A DNA stretch of 64,000 nt from an uncultured Pirellulaceae bacterium. Its GTDB lineage: Bacteria > Planctomycetota > Planctomycetia > Pirellulales > Pirellulaceae. The stretch's first letter is position 1; each line of letters opens with the position of its first letter. The stretch spans positions 1-64,000 of the forward strand of contig CALKCK010000018.1 of NCBI GenBank assembly GCA_938083195.1, read 5' to 3'. The notes under the pieces were generated by a model. It saw nothing but the letters and a program-made list of their open reading frames with translations. It was not told where the DNA came from and did not search any database. Positions 18,063 through 26,831 of the stretch are shown here, in pieces. The translations under genes were made by a program, and so were the position numbers.

Positions 18063-19895
18063 ATGAGTTTTGTAAGCCGTTTTTTGAGTTTTGCATTATT
18101 AGTGACTGTGTTGATTAGTTGCGGATGTCAGCCGCCGAGGGATCCAATGTTGGATTTGCTCGATGTTGATTTGACGAAAACGAAGCAAGACGATTTGATT
18201 CGCACGATGGCACTGGTCGACAGTGAAATTCGTTTCGAGCAAAAAGAGTTTAGCAACAACATGGCAACGGGCTTGAATCGCTGGGCTGAGACGCGTGGAA
18301 GCGAGCTGGATGATCAAAGCTGGCGGGAGGATGAGTTAACCAAAGAGTTAATGGCAGCCAGTGGGAGCTTAGATATTGCAGAGGGATTTAAGGATCTTAG
18401 TTTCTTTAATACTGATGGCTATTACCTTCAGCAATCCAATTGGATCTCGCAGATTGCTAATCGAGTCACTGACCCTGAAATCCAAATGGCTCCCTTCGAA
18501 CTCTACCGAATGGCAGCTGATAATTACAAGCCGGATGAAGACGTGGAAGCCCCTCTGGTTGAAGTGGTAAAAAAACTGCATCCAGAAATGGGGGATGACG
18601 CTGGTCAAACGGTAGCCAATAGTATGAGTGTCTTTGATTGGGTCGTGAGGAACATTCAGCTGTTGCCTGACTCTAATTTAACAGATGAAGAGCAGGAAGA
18701 AGCAAGGCTCAATGACAGTGAAACTGCAGCAGCGGCGGGGATTCCAGGAGTCGGCTATCAGCGTTACCCTTGGCAATCACTGCTTTACGGACAGGGCGAC
18801 TATGTTGACCGAGCGAAAATATTCATGCTTGGTCTTCGAGAGTTGGGAATCGATTCTGTTATGTTGGCGACCAAAGGTGAGAATGGAAGCCTCGTCCCGT
18901 GGGCTGTGGGTGTCGTGGTTGGAGAGAATTATTACTTATTCGATTCAAAATTAGGACTGCCAGTTCCAGGTGAGAAACTTGGTTCCATTGCAACGCTTGA
19001 TCAAGTTCGGGCGAACCCGGAGTTGATTACTTCGCTCAGCCTGACGAATGAGGAGTCACTTGCAGACAACACCGACTATTGGGTAAAGCCTGAGCAATTG
19101 GATGATTTAGTTGCACTGGTATACACCAGTCCTGAATCTGTTTCCAAGCGGATGAGCAATTTAGAGGCGGCATTGCCTAAGGAATTGCGAACTGATTTAG
19201 CCTTTTCGACAAGCGAGATTGCAGCGAGACTGCCGGCCAAAGAAGGGGTTGCGATGGAGCCTTGGGATGTCGGTTACCAGACGCATGAATTTCGTCAAGC
19301 AATTCGAAATGCGTTGGAGAAAAAATCGGATGACGTGATCTCAGCGAAATTAAATGATTACTATTTCAACGAGTTTTACATTGATAACTTCGTTGTCTAC
19401 CGAACCGCTCGAGCAAGATTCTTCAAAGGAAAGTTTGGCCTCGATTCCGAAGGTCGATCGTTAAATGCAATTCAAAGTTTTCAGAGACTAAAATATACCC
19501 AAGAGCAAATTGATAATCTTGGATCCGATTCAGATCAGCAACGACGCCTGGGCATTCGTAAGGAAGCCGAGCAGAACGTAACGGATTTCAATACCGAAGT
19601 TAGAAGTGTTCAAGGCCAGATGGATTTGATTCGCCGCGATGCGGGATTATTTCTGGCTCAATGTCACTTTGACAACGGCAGCATGAATGCGGCGGCCAAC
19701 TGGCTTAAGAACATTAAGGCCGAAGACGGTGTTGATCGCTGGAATGATGGGATTACTTACTTGCTGGGCCGTAGTCAGGAAAAACTCAAGGATTACGACC
19801 AAGCGATTGAGATTTTATCGAGTGACCAACTCCAACAGTCTCACGGCAATCTAATTCGGGCCAGAATGTTGAAAGAAATCGTCAACGGACTCTAG
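18063..19895 (+). CDS. Lipoprotein with a degenerate transglutaminase-like domain
   Basis: Started at the ATG at 18063, the 610-residue protein begins with a lipoprotein signal (LLVTVLISCGC, lipobox LISC). The middle (about 185-310) has the transglutaminase-like order: VFDWVVRNIQ, then GDYVDRAKIFMLGLRELGID, then a VVVGENYYLFDSKLGLPVP strand. The residue where the catalytic cysteine normally sits (before RA..F..LLR) is not a cysteine, so the domain is probably inactive and may bind peptide or glycan. The C-terminal part is helical with TPR-like pieces. An in-frame upstream start at 18027 would spoil the signal. It is convergent, 24 bases apart, with the next gene. No specific function assigned. 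Confidence 0.7.
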   Translation: MSFVSRFLSFALLVTVLISCGCQPPRDPMLDLLDVDLTKTKQDDLIRTMALVDSEIRFEQKEFSNNMATGLNRWAETRGSELDDQSWREDELTKELMAASGSLDIAEGFKDLSFFNTDGYYLQQSNWISQIANRVTDPEIQMAPFELYRMAADNYKPDEDVEAPLVEVVKKLHPEMGDDAGQTVANSMSVFDWVVRNIQLLPDSNLTDEEQEEARLNDSETAAAAGIPGVGYQRYPWQSLLYGQGDYVDRAKIFMLGLRELGIDSVMLATKGENGSLVPWAVGVVVGENYYLFDSKLGLPVPGEKLGSIATLDQVRANPELITSLSLTNEESLADNTDYWVKPEQLDDLVALVYTSPESVSKRMSNLEAALPKELRTDLAFSTSEIAARLPAKEGVAMEPWDVGYQTHEFRQAIRNALEKKSDDVISAKLNDYYFNEFYIDNFVVYRTARARFFKGKFGLDSEGRSLNAIQSFQRLKYTQEQIDNLGSDSDQQRRLGIRKEAEQNVTDFNTEVRSVQGQMDLIRRDAGLFLAQCHFDNGSMNAAANWLKNIKAEDGVDRWNDGITYLLGRSQEKLKDYDQAIEILSSDQLQQSHGNLIRARMLKEIVNGL

Positions 19896-19918
19896 GGAGT
19901 GGCCGGAGCGTTTGGTAT

Positions 19919-21412
19919 TTAGGCGTCGCCGTCGATTGCGTTTCTGATGTGCTTAATGGCCGATTGGATCGCTTTGGGGGCTCCTTGCTCGTCGACCAGG
20001 CCGCTGTTTGGAAATCGGCAGTCGTCTGCGTCGCTCCATTGCTGCCAGACCATCCCGTGCACAGAGGGGCGTGCGATCATCATTGGCATCACGGTTTTCA
20101 AAAACGTAATCCGATTCTCGTCGGTCAGGTTGCTGGAAGTACTGTTGGCTGGCCGTTGATGAGGATCTTCCGAAGTTAATTTTGCTCCGGTGCCAGTGGG
20201 CATGCGGAGGCAGATCACCAATGGCAATCCGAGTTGAGCCCAAACGTCAACAAGATCGATCCACTGGAGAGGGTCGCGGATCATGCTGCCGTTAGGCCAG
20301 TAATCCAAATTGATGTCTAGGCCAAGGAATGAGATGGGGAGTCCTTGCCGCATCAAGGAGTCGGCAATTTGCAGTGGATGAACTCCTCCAACAGCACCAG
20401 CGAGTCGCTCGGCCCATGGGAAGTCGAAGCTGATTAAAGTTGGTAAATCCGTTTGTGATTCTTCGATAAGGCGAAGCATATCAACGGTGACACTTAACTG
20501 TTGTGGGTAGGAGAGGTGTCGGTGACCAATCCCATTGAGTCGGCTCACCACGTGGATTAGCGATGTCGTTCTTGGGATTCGGCTGAGTTGTTTCCGGCAT
20601 TCAATCAGTAATTGTTCTTTTCGAGCACCGAAATCGTCAACATTGATTAAGCGACTGTCCATGCCGCCGATACTGGCATCCAACCACGGTCCAACAATGA
20701 CTCGTTTTCCTAATAGCTCTTCGCGGCCACCCGAAATTTTTTCTTCTAATTCGGTATTGTTTGCGTTTAAATTAATTTCGAGCAGATCAAAATCTTGGGA
20801 TGCCAAACTGGGTTCAAATTGGTCTCCAGTGCCAACCGAATTGGCCATCCAGAAATTACTCATTTGTTCATGTTCACGTCGGAACTTAGAGATTTGGGCT
20901 CCAAAGGAATTCGAGAGATCGAAGATTCCATCCATTGAAGCTTCGATGGATTGACGCGCTGCGTCATCTCGCATTTTACTTTCGGTCGCAAGAATTGATT
21001 TGCTGAGCATTCGCGTTGCAAGTTGAACGTACGCGTGAACACCGTTCTCAATATAAAGTCCCCCCTCCTCCCAAATCGAAATTTGATTTCGTAATCGATT
21101 GAGCGTGCCACGGGCTAACTCCGTTAGGAGTTCGTAAGTGGCTTCTCTCACGGGAAGCGTGCCGGTGCAGATCAGCATTTCGCCCCGGTGGTCCATCGGG
21201 TAGATCAGATAGAGCTTGCCGGATTCATCTCGATTCCGACTGATCGTTATTATTTTGTCTGCCTCTGCAGAGTCGTCCGGTTCGTTATCCAGTTCGGAAA
21301 CGGATATTCGACAAGGCCATGGAATACCATCGAGCCCAATCACGTGGATTGCGTTTCCGTGATAAGTATCCAGATTCCATTCACTTGGTACTCGAAACCG
21401 AAACTCGCCCAT
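19919..21412 (-). CDS. Glycoside-hydrolase-like TIM-barrel protein (GH10-like C-terminus)
   Basis: A 497-residue protein with no signal peptide. The C-terminal half looks like a TIM barrel related to family-10 glycosidases: IVGPWLDASIGG, LISFDFPWAERLAG, ISFLGLDINLDYWP and a closing VHGMVWQQWSDADDCRFPNSG with GLVDEQGAPKAI, which matches the end of GH10 domains. The canonical acid/base Glu after Asn (NE) is not visible, and the nucleophile ELD is replaced by GLD, so classic xylanase chemistry is doubtful. The N-terminal 150 residues are unassigned. Cytoplasmic location is likely. Confidence 0.55.
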   Translation of the reverse strand: MGEFRFRVPSEWNLDTYHGNAIHVIGLDGIPWPCRISVSELDNEPDDSAEADKIITISRNRDESGKLYLIYPMDHRGEMLICTGTLPVREATYELLTELARGTLNRLRNQISIWEEGGLYIENGVHAYVQLATRMLSKSILATESKMRDDAARQSIEASMDGIFDLSNSFGAQISKFRREHEQMSNFWMANSVGTGDQFEPSLASQDFDLLEINLNANNTELEEKISGGREELLGKRVIVGPWLDASIGGMDSRLINVDDFGARKEQLLIECRKQLSRIPRTTSLIHVVSRLNGIGHRHLSYPQQLSVTVDMLRLIEESQTDLPTLISFDFPWAERLAGAVGGVHPLQIADSLMRQGLPISFLGLDINLDYWPNGSMIRDPLQWIDLVDVWAQLGLPLVICLRMPTGTGAKLTSEDPHQRPANSTSSNLTDENRITFLKTVMPMMIARPSVHGMVWQQWSDADDCRFPNSGLVDEQGAPKAIQSAIKHIRNAIDGDA

Positions 21413-21851
21413 CAGATACTCACAGAACTGTTGACTACAAACTTACCTACATTGTGCCGTTTGTTGTCTTTGGAAGGAATAGCACGTCCCCAAAATGAGG
21501 GTGATTTCGCGATAATAAGATAATAAGACCATCAAATTACGGGATACGCGTAAATCAAAGAGCCAAGATGCTGTCGCGACCAGTGCGGGACCGGTTCGGA
21601 ATGCCATTCCTAATTAATTTTTGCCTAGACGCGACAGATTGGGATAGGAACAGAGTGCCGCCAGGGACTGTTGACAACACAGGGCAAAATACAGTGACGC
21701 TTACACGCGATTCGCTGGCGAAGCGATTCCCTAGAATTAACTGAGGGTTGGGGCTGAGCCGAAGAAGAGTTGAAATATCATTCGTTCTGCGAAAGCAGAG
21801 GCGGAAGTGGTTGGGTTGCTCCTAAGCAAGGGGCGACTTGGCAGTATTGGA
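21413..21851. other. 439-base gap with nothing recognised
   Basis: This lies upstream of the minus-strand glycosidase-like gene and downstream of the minus-strand phosphatase gene. Frames here have no protein-like composition. Only short hairpins such as TTCGC/GCGAA were seen. Confidence 0.5.
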
Positions 21852-23585
21852 TTAAGGCTTCCTGCCGAGGCAGACAAGGCAGGCATCGTCAATTGCCGGG
21901 TAACGGCCGCTGTGGCGGGCCACCGATTCTCGAATCAAGTTACCAATGGCGTCTGGATTTTTAGCTTGGCCCGATGCCATTTCTGCGATCATCGCTTCGG
22001 TTGTGAGTTGTTCACCGTCGGCGTTCATTGCTTCGTTGATTCCATCGGTGTACAGCACGATTTGATCGCCTGGATCGATTTGGACTTCGATCGATTCGTA
22101 TTCAAAATCTTCCATGATCCCTAACGGCAGCCCCGACTCTTCTTCTGCGAGTTGTGTGATTTCACCCGTTGCCGATTTTTGCAGAATCGGTGGCATATGC
22201 CCTGCATTGACGACGGTCATTTTGTTGGTGTTAAGGTCGAGGACACAAAGTGCGAGCGTCACAAATCGGTCGATGTTTAATCCGGAGAGGCTGTTGTTCA
22301 TCTTTTGCACCGCCTCAATGGCAGTTTTTGAGGTCACAAGTGCGAACCTAGACTCCGCCGAAATTTTTGCCATGTAGAGTGCGGCGGCGATCCCGTGGCC
22401 GACAACGTCGGCCATAATGATTGCAAGTCGGTTATTTTCGAGAGGTACAAAATCGTAATAGTCTCCCCCAACCTGTTGCATTGCTTTGTAATAAGAATAG
22501 AACTCAAATTCCTCCGTATCGGGAGAACTTTGCGGTAGAAAACGTTGCTGCAATTCATGGGCAAGTTCGAGGTCGGCGCGAATGCTCTGAGCTCGCTTGA
22601 AGTCCAAGAATAAATCGCTTTTTTGGATCGCTAAACTTGCTTGCATGGCGACGGTGACTAGGGTCTCGAGGTCTTCGTTATCAAACGCAATGGATTGTTT
22701 GAGGGTATCGAGTTGAATAACACCGATCGCTTCGTCTTTGCTATTGATTAGCGGAGCACACATGATGGAGCGAATGCGGAAGTCGACGATGCTCTGACTC
22801 ATGTCAAAACGATCGTCCATCGCAGCGTCGCTACTAATGATCGGATGCTTATTCCCCATCACGGTTTTTACAATGGTCTTGCTGATCCGAACCATTTCAT
22901 CGGTCCGGGCGCCTCGGGTTTTAAAACCAAGTGGTTCGAGTTTGCCCTCGTCATTTTTTAAGACAATAAACCCACGGTCAGCTTCGGTAAATAATTGGAA
23001 AAGGAAGTCCAGAATTTTTGTGAGGACTTCGTCTCTTTCGACTGACTCGCTCAGTGCGTGTGTGATTTTTGTTAACGCGCGAAGTTTTTGTTCGGGCTTG
23101 GCGTGATTGTCTGAGCGGGAGTGGTGGGATGGAATGTCGAGTTGAGACATTACACTTGCCGAGACTTCTCCACTCTCTTCAAACTCGTCAAACATGACAG
23201 AGCTTTGATTAATGGAGGAAGATGATATCGTAGGATCGCTATTGATACCTTGAGCGACTGTGAATTGTTCGAGGTTGCCCTTTCGACTGGTAACTTCTCC
23301 GTCCGAAAAGATAAAGGTGACTTCACAAATTTGAATTTCAGATTGATCCGGTAGCTGAGTCGGTTGCAAGACGGCTTGGTTGTTGAGGAGTGTGCCATTC
23401 CGGCTCTTGTTGTCCTCGATATAGTAATTACCGTTTTTCTTGGTGACTTTGGCGTGCCAACGACTCACCGTTTCGTCTTTGATGTGGAGGTCGTTTTTTT
23501 CATCACGCCCGATCGTGATCTCATTTTTATCAATTGAGAATTGGCGTTTTGCAACGGACGGGTTGGAGGTGGTCAAAAATGCCAT
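21852..23585 (-). CDS. FHA-GAF-PP2C (SpoIIE/RsbU-type) phosphatase
   Basis: The 577-residue signalling protein has three domains. An FHA phosphothreonine-binding domain (about 1-95) shows ITIGRDEKNDLHI, VSRWHAKV and SRNGTLLNN. A GAF sensor domain follows (about 165-310), then a PP2C/SpoIIE-type serine phosphatase (about 345-577) with QQVGGDYYDF, IMADVVGHGIAAALYMA and LYTDGINEAMN. It likely dephosphorylates an anti-anti-sigma factor or a similar partner under control of a small molecule or a phosphoprotein. The ATG at 23585 is preferred to an in-frame start at 23648 because the FHA domain begins there. No anti-sigma partner gene of the RsbV/RsbW type is next to it. Confidence 0.88.
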   Translation of the reverse strand: MAFLTTSNPSVAKRQFSIDKNEITIGRDEKNDLHIKDETVSRWHAKVTKKNGNYYIEDNKSRNGTLLNNQAVLQPTQLPDQSEIQICEVTFIFSDGEVTSRKGNLEQFTVAQGINSDPTISSSSINQSSVMFDEFEESGEVSASVMSQLDIPSHHSRSDNHAKPEQKLRALTKITHALSESVERDEVLTKILDFLFQLFTEADRGFIVLKNDEGKLEPLGFKTRGARTDEMVRISKTIVKTVMGNKHPIISSDAAMDDRFDMSQSIVDFRIRSIMCAPLINSKDEAIGVIQLDTLKQSIAFDNEDLETLVTVAMQASLAIQKSDLFLDFKRAQSIRADLELAHELQQRFLPQSSPDTEEFEFYSYYKAMQQVGGDYYDFVPLENNRLAIIMADVVGHGIAAALYMAKISAESRFALVTSKTAIEAVQKMNNSLSGLNIDRFVTLALCVLDLNTNKMTVVNAGHMPPILQKSATGEITQLAEEESGLPLGIMEDFEYESIEVQIDPGDQIVLYTDGINEAMNADGEQLTTEAMIAEMASGQAKNPDAIGNLIRESVARHSGRYPAIDDACLVCLGRKP

Positions 23586-23648
23586 GGATACAATTTCAAT
23601 TCGTTTTTGGCGAAGTACGTTTGTCGCGGTCTTTATTCTAAAATTCAA

Positions 23649-24181
23649 AATTAGGGCGGGTCAACGTAGCGAGATCCAGATTTGGATTTTTCGTCGATTC
23701 GCCTTAAAAATTTGACCCGCTAAAACCTGTCGAGCCTAACCAAGGGGCAGTCTGTGGGGTACGGGAAGGATAGGTTATGGATTAAGCAATTCAGGAACGA
23801 GTCCAAGACTTTTGGTGATTTGTGGATTCCTGTGTTCATTGCGCTACTCCTTGAGCGCAGTGAGTCGGTTTTTCACAGTTTTTCCATCGAGAACAAGTCG
23901 ATTTTATCAAATACCATTGATCGTGAATGGGGGAATCTTAGCAAGAATGATGTTTTATGTCGCCATTTCTGGATTCCTGTCCGTTTGAAATTGGCACTGG
24001 GCTGCTTCGGGTTTGAAATGGGACAGGAGGATCAAGCGATACAATCGGTGTCCTGGGTAAAAAAAAATCCGCGTGATGCAATTCACGCGGATCGGAACTA
24101 AGTTGTGTGAAAAACGCAGGAAAGCTTTGTCGAGTCACGCAAAGTTGGCTTGTCCTGCTTCACAAGCTCAAAGTCAGTGTT
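23649..24181. other. 533-base gap with the flgM terminator
   Basis: No gene that I can support. A plus-strand frame at 23754-24101 runs into the terminator hairpin and has no family resemblance. The only firm feature is that terminator (24058-24092). Confidence 0.5.
24058..24092 (-). terminator. Terminator after flgM
   Basis: ATCCGCGTGA and TCACGCGGAT form a perfect 10-bp stem (24067-24092). On the minus strand this is followed by about ten T (24058-24067). It ends the flgM transcript about 90 bases after the stop codon. Confidence 0.85.
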
Positions 24182-24451
24182 CTAAGCGAATTCGTCAAAC
24201 ATTCGACTGACAGCGGCCTCGAGCTTTTCGGGCGTCTCATATTCGCCACTGGCGATTTGAGCCCGAAGGTCGGCGACACGGTCAGCCCGAATATCGGTCG
24301 CACCAGAGGTGCTAAGCATTTGCGCTTCGGCTGAGATTTCGAGTGAATCAACCGGGACAGAATTAGTATTCTGGGTCGCGCTGGTTGTATTTTGTTTCTG
24401 CAAATTAACTGCAGAAGATGTTTGAATATTTGATGTTGATCTAATTTGCAT
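24182..24451 (-). CDS. flgM: FlgM-like anti-sigma-28 factor
   Basis: An 89-residue protein with a disordered Ser/Thr/Gln-rich N-terminus and a C-terminal FlgM helix pair. The pattern includes DSLEISAEAQML, IRADRVADLRAQIASGEY and AAVSRMFDE, the usual sigma-binding region. FlgM holds the flagellar sigma factor (FliA) inactive until the hook is complete, when FlgM is exported. The start at 24451 is well supported by GGGGAG six bases before the ATG. It is a single-gene unit ended by its own terminator, about 1.1 kb downstream of fliA on the same strand. Confidence 0.85.
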   Translation of the reverse strand: MQIRSTSNIQTSSAVNLQKQNTTSATQNTNSVPVDSLEISAEAQMLSTSGATDIRADRVADLRAQIASGEYETPEKLEAAVSRMFDEFA

Positions 24452-25216
24452 ATTGTTCTCCCCGTTACGGGTCAGTGGCTTGAACGTTCGTTATGAACAG
24501 CAAACCATGTTTGTTGATTTTGCACAATTCCAATTGATATTCGCGATCAAATTTCTTTTGAATTAGTCTGATGTCACTCACGATGGTCTTGGCCGTGACA
24601 AGTCATTTTTAAACAATAAGTGTAAATCGCAAAAGATCTTCCAAGGCTGCATCCTTGTCGTAGAACGTGCCATCCGTAACTGGAGTTTGACAACGCAAGC
24701 ACTCGAGAAAGTACTTTGATTATCGACGAAGGGTGCTAGCATCTTTTCAGGATCTTTTAAGTTTTGCTTCGTGACGTTAGCGAAATCGCCGACGCCTATG
24801 ACGTATTTAAGGTTTGAGTCATCAAAAATTGTTGTTTCGGTCGGGTGCCTTGTTTTAGAGCTTACCTTGGATTGAGGTGAGCACCAAGGTTTTACCAACC
24901 GTGATTGGTGTTTAAATCCTCGTTTAAATTCGAAAATCTTATTGCCAATCATTTGACTCGACCGGTTATACGTGCTCCGCGCGGCGATGGTTCGGTATTA
25001 CCAATAAAATAAAATCTGCTTGCATGTTACCGTTCAGGTAAGTCGAGCCAGGCGATTGGTAACATTGCTGATAACGGGTAGACCAACAGTGGGATAAACA
25101 TTGCCGACTGTTGAACCGTAGCGTGTTCAGGTGCGTTTAACAAAGAGTGGCCGGAATATGATTGCCGGTTCTACAAGGCAGGGATTGCATTTGATGGACT
25201 TGAACGAGAGGTTTTA

Positions 25217-25414
25217 ATGGTCATTCGCAATTCTGAGATATCTGTACTGAATTTGGCGCGAAACAAATATGAAGCGCCGTTCTTCGTGAACATGGAGTCT
25301 TTTTTCGAATTCAGTTTTTGGATTTCGGAAGAGTTGCTCGACTTAGAGGCTCAGTTCAAACCCAGGCATGATGTGCGTTTACAACCAGTTTCGATTTCCG
25401 GCCGACTGGATTAA
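25217..25414 (+). CDS. Possible 65-residue small protein
   Basis: A short ORF with GAGAGG five bases before its ATG and ordinary codon choice. A 9-bp bulged hairpin (GACC-GCAAA with TTTGC-GGTC) lies four bases after its stop, like a weak terminator. The product (residues such as ESFFEFSFWISEELLDLEAQF) is acidic-aromatic in the middle and has no recognised family, signal or membrane segment. It is the only plus-strand candidate in the flgM-fliA gap, so a flagellar role would be a guess. Confidence 0.45.
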   Translation: MVIRNSEISVLNLARNKYEAPFFVNMESFFEFSFWISEELLDLEAQFKPRHDVRLQPVSISGRLD

Positions 25415-25472
25415 CAGGACCTGCAAAGACATATTTGCGGTCTTAGCGTCTGCCGAGATAAATTGCTTAGAT

Positions 25473-25509
25473 TAAAATAAAAAACCTGCTCCCAGAGGGG
25501 AGCAGGTTT
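25473..25509 (-). terminator. Terminator after fliA
   Basis: AAACCTGCTCCC / GGGAGCAGGTTT form a perfect 12-bp stem with a 4-base loop (25482-25509). On the minus strand a T-rich tract (TTTTTTATTTT when read from the stem) follows. It lies about 45 bases after the fliA stop. Confidence 0.88.
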
Positions 25510-25552
25510 AGTAATTATCTATAAGTTCGCTGACAAGTGAATTAAGCGAAGT

Positions 25553-26341
25553 TTACTTTCTACCGAATTCAACTCGTCGTCGACCGAGTTGTTGTTGTAG
25601 GCGTTGAACGATGCTGCTGTGCATTTGGCTCACACGACTTTCGCTGAGATCGAGGGTAGCCCCGATTTCCTTCATCGTCAGTTCTTCATAGTAGTAAAGA
25701 ATAATGATGAGGCGCTCGTTACGGTTCAAACCTTTGGTAACCAATCGCATCAGATCATTCTTCTGAATACGGCGGGTCGGGTCCTCACCTTTTTTATCTT
25801 CAAGAATATCGATTTCTCGAACATCTTTGTAGCTATCGGTTTCGTACCATTTTTTATTGAGGCTGATGAGACCAACCGCATTGGCGTCACTCATCATTTT
25901 CTCAGTTTCTTTGACCGTCAACTCGAGAACTTCAGAAAGTTCAATGACGGTTGGGGCTCGGCCAAGTTTGGTTTCAAGACGCTTGGTAGCGTTATTGATT
26001 TTACTGGCCTTGGAGCGTACCAATCGAGGTACCCAGTCCATTGTACGAAGCTCGTCGAGCATGGCACCGCGAATACGCGGTACACAATACGTTTCGAACT
26101 TAACGCCACGTTCCATGTCGAACGCATCGATAGCGTCCATCAGGCCGAAAACACCTGCCGAAATCAAGTCATCAAGTTCGACACCATCTGGTAACCTCTG
26201 CCAGATTCGTTCGCCATTGTACTTGACCAGTGGAAAGTAACGTTCCATTAATCGATTTCGAAGGTCCTTGTCAGTACAGTCAGGTTTGTACTGTTTCCAG
26301 ACTTCCAGTATCTCTTCCGCTTTTGCAACACTTGTCGCCAT
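25553..26341 (-). CDS. fliA: Flagellar sigma factor FliA (sigma-28 family)
   Basis: The 262-residue sigma factor has region 2 (LDDLISAGVFGLMDAIDAFD, then KFETYCVPRIRGAMLDELR), region 3 (NATKRLETKLGRAPTVIELSEVL, in part) and region 4 (YYYEELTMKEIGATLDLSESRVSQ). It directs RNA polymerase to late flagellar and chemotaxis promoters and is the expected target of the FlgM encoded 1.1 kb downstream. The ATG at 26341 is chosen because a strong GGAGG lies five bases before it; the frame runs back to 26374. A 12-bp-stem terminator follows. A GACACAA-TCGT-TTGTGTC palindrome lies about 90 bases upstream. Confidence 0.92.
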   Translation of the reverse strand: MATSVAKAEEILEVWKQYKPDCTDKDLRNRLMERYFPLVKYNGERIWQRLPDGVELDDLISAGVFGLMDAIDAFDMERGVKFETYCVPRIRGAMLDELRTMDWVPRLVRSKASKINNATKRLETKLGRAPTVIELSEVLELTVKETEKMMSDANAVGLISLNKKWYETDSYKDVREIDILEDKKGEDPTRRIQKNDLMRLVTKGLNRNERLIIILYYYEELTMKEIGATLDLSESRVSQMHSSIVQRLQQQLGRRRVEFGRK

Positions 26342-26374
26342 GCAATCCTCCGTGATTGTTATGCGAATCCACAT

Positions 26375-26831
26375 CTAAAAGATGGGTTTTTTTTATTGTC
26401 GGGCCGGGGCCACTCACTTGTCGTTTGCAAGACACAATCGTTTGTGTCAGTCTCGAACATTTCCTTGTTAACAACTTGGATCAATTCGATGGACGGTAAA
26501 TATCAGATTTAGCTTTGTCGCGTCAATGAACAAATTACATGGTTGTGTAATTTTTTATCGTTTTTTTGCTCGTGTCCCCGCTTCTCCGGTTGGACGCGCG
26601 CAGGAAAGCACGCGTGCCAAAATTTGCCGTAATTCATTCATCGACGCATAGGAGTTGAGACTTTTGTTGAAAATGCAGATTATTTCAACGAGGTGGTTTT
26701 TGCGATAGCATCTTTGAAAGTTAAAGAAAGGCGAGTTTTTAAGAGCAAGCGCGCGGTGATACCGACCATGGAACTAGCAATAACCTAAGCGAACCAATTA
26801 AATTTAGTAATTGGAACTGCCCTGCCCTCGT
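26375..26831. other. 457-base gap between flhA and fliA
   Basis: No gene seen. It holds the palindrome at 26431-26448 and, close to the flhA stop, a small hairpin (CCAATTA/TAATTGG, 26794-26813). Confidence 0.5.
26431..26448. promoter_or_regulatory. 18-bp palindrome upstream of fliA
   Basis: GACACAA-TCGT-TTGTGTC is a perfect 7-bp inverted repeat with a 4-base spacer, ending about 90 bases upstream of the fliA start codon. It has the size of a dimeric regulator operator; no T-run follows. Confidence 0.35.

Larger units (their letters stand above)
24452..25552. other. 1.1-kb flgM-fliA gap with two possible small ORFs
   Basis: No full-length gene. The right half holds the 65-codon plus-strand ORF (25217-25414) and the fliA terminator, both listed separately. 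At 24609-24719 on the minus strand, a short stretch between two stops reads as a protein-like peptide with a CLRC pair (ending in FTLIV) but has only a TTG as possible start. It may be a gene remnant. A GTTACC/GGTAAC inverted repeat lies near 25030-25065. Confidence 0.4.

Noticed and set aside
23754-24101. 115-codon plus-strand ORF beside the flgM terminator
   Set aside because: It runs through the terminator stem and shows no family resemblance.
24578-24952. 124-codon minus-strand ORF between flgM and fliA
   Set aside because: Composition is not protein-like across most of its length, and a better peptide lies in another frame of the same stretch.
25148-25165. TGG...TTGC as a sigma-54 promoter upstream of the 65-residue ORF
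   Set aside because: The GG-to-GC distance is about three bases too long for sigma-54.
25452-25461. GCCGAGATAA as a sigma-28 -10 element
   Set aside because: One base longer than GCCGATAA, no TAAA at the right distance upstream, and it sits inside the fliA terminator region.
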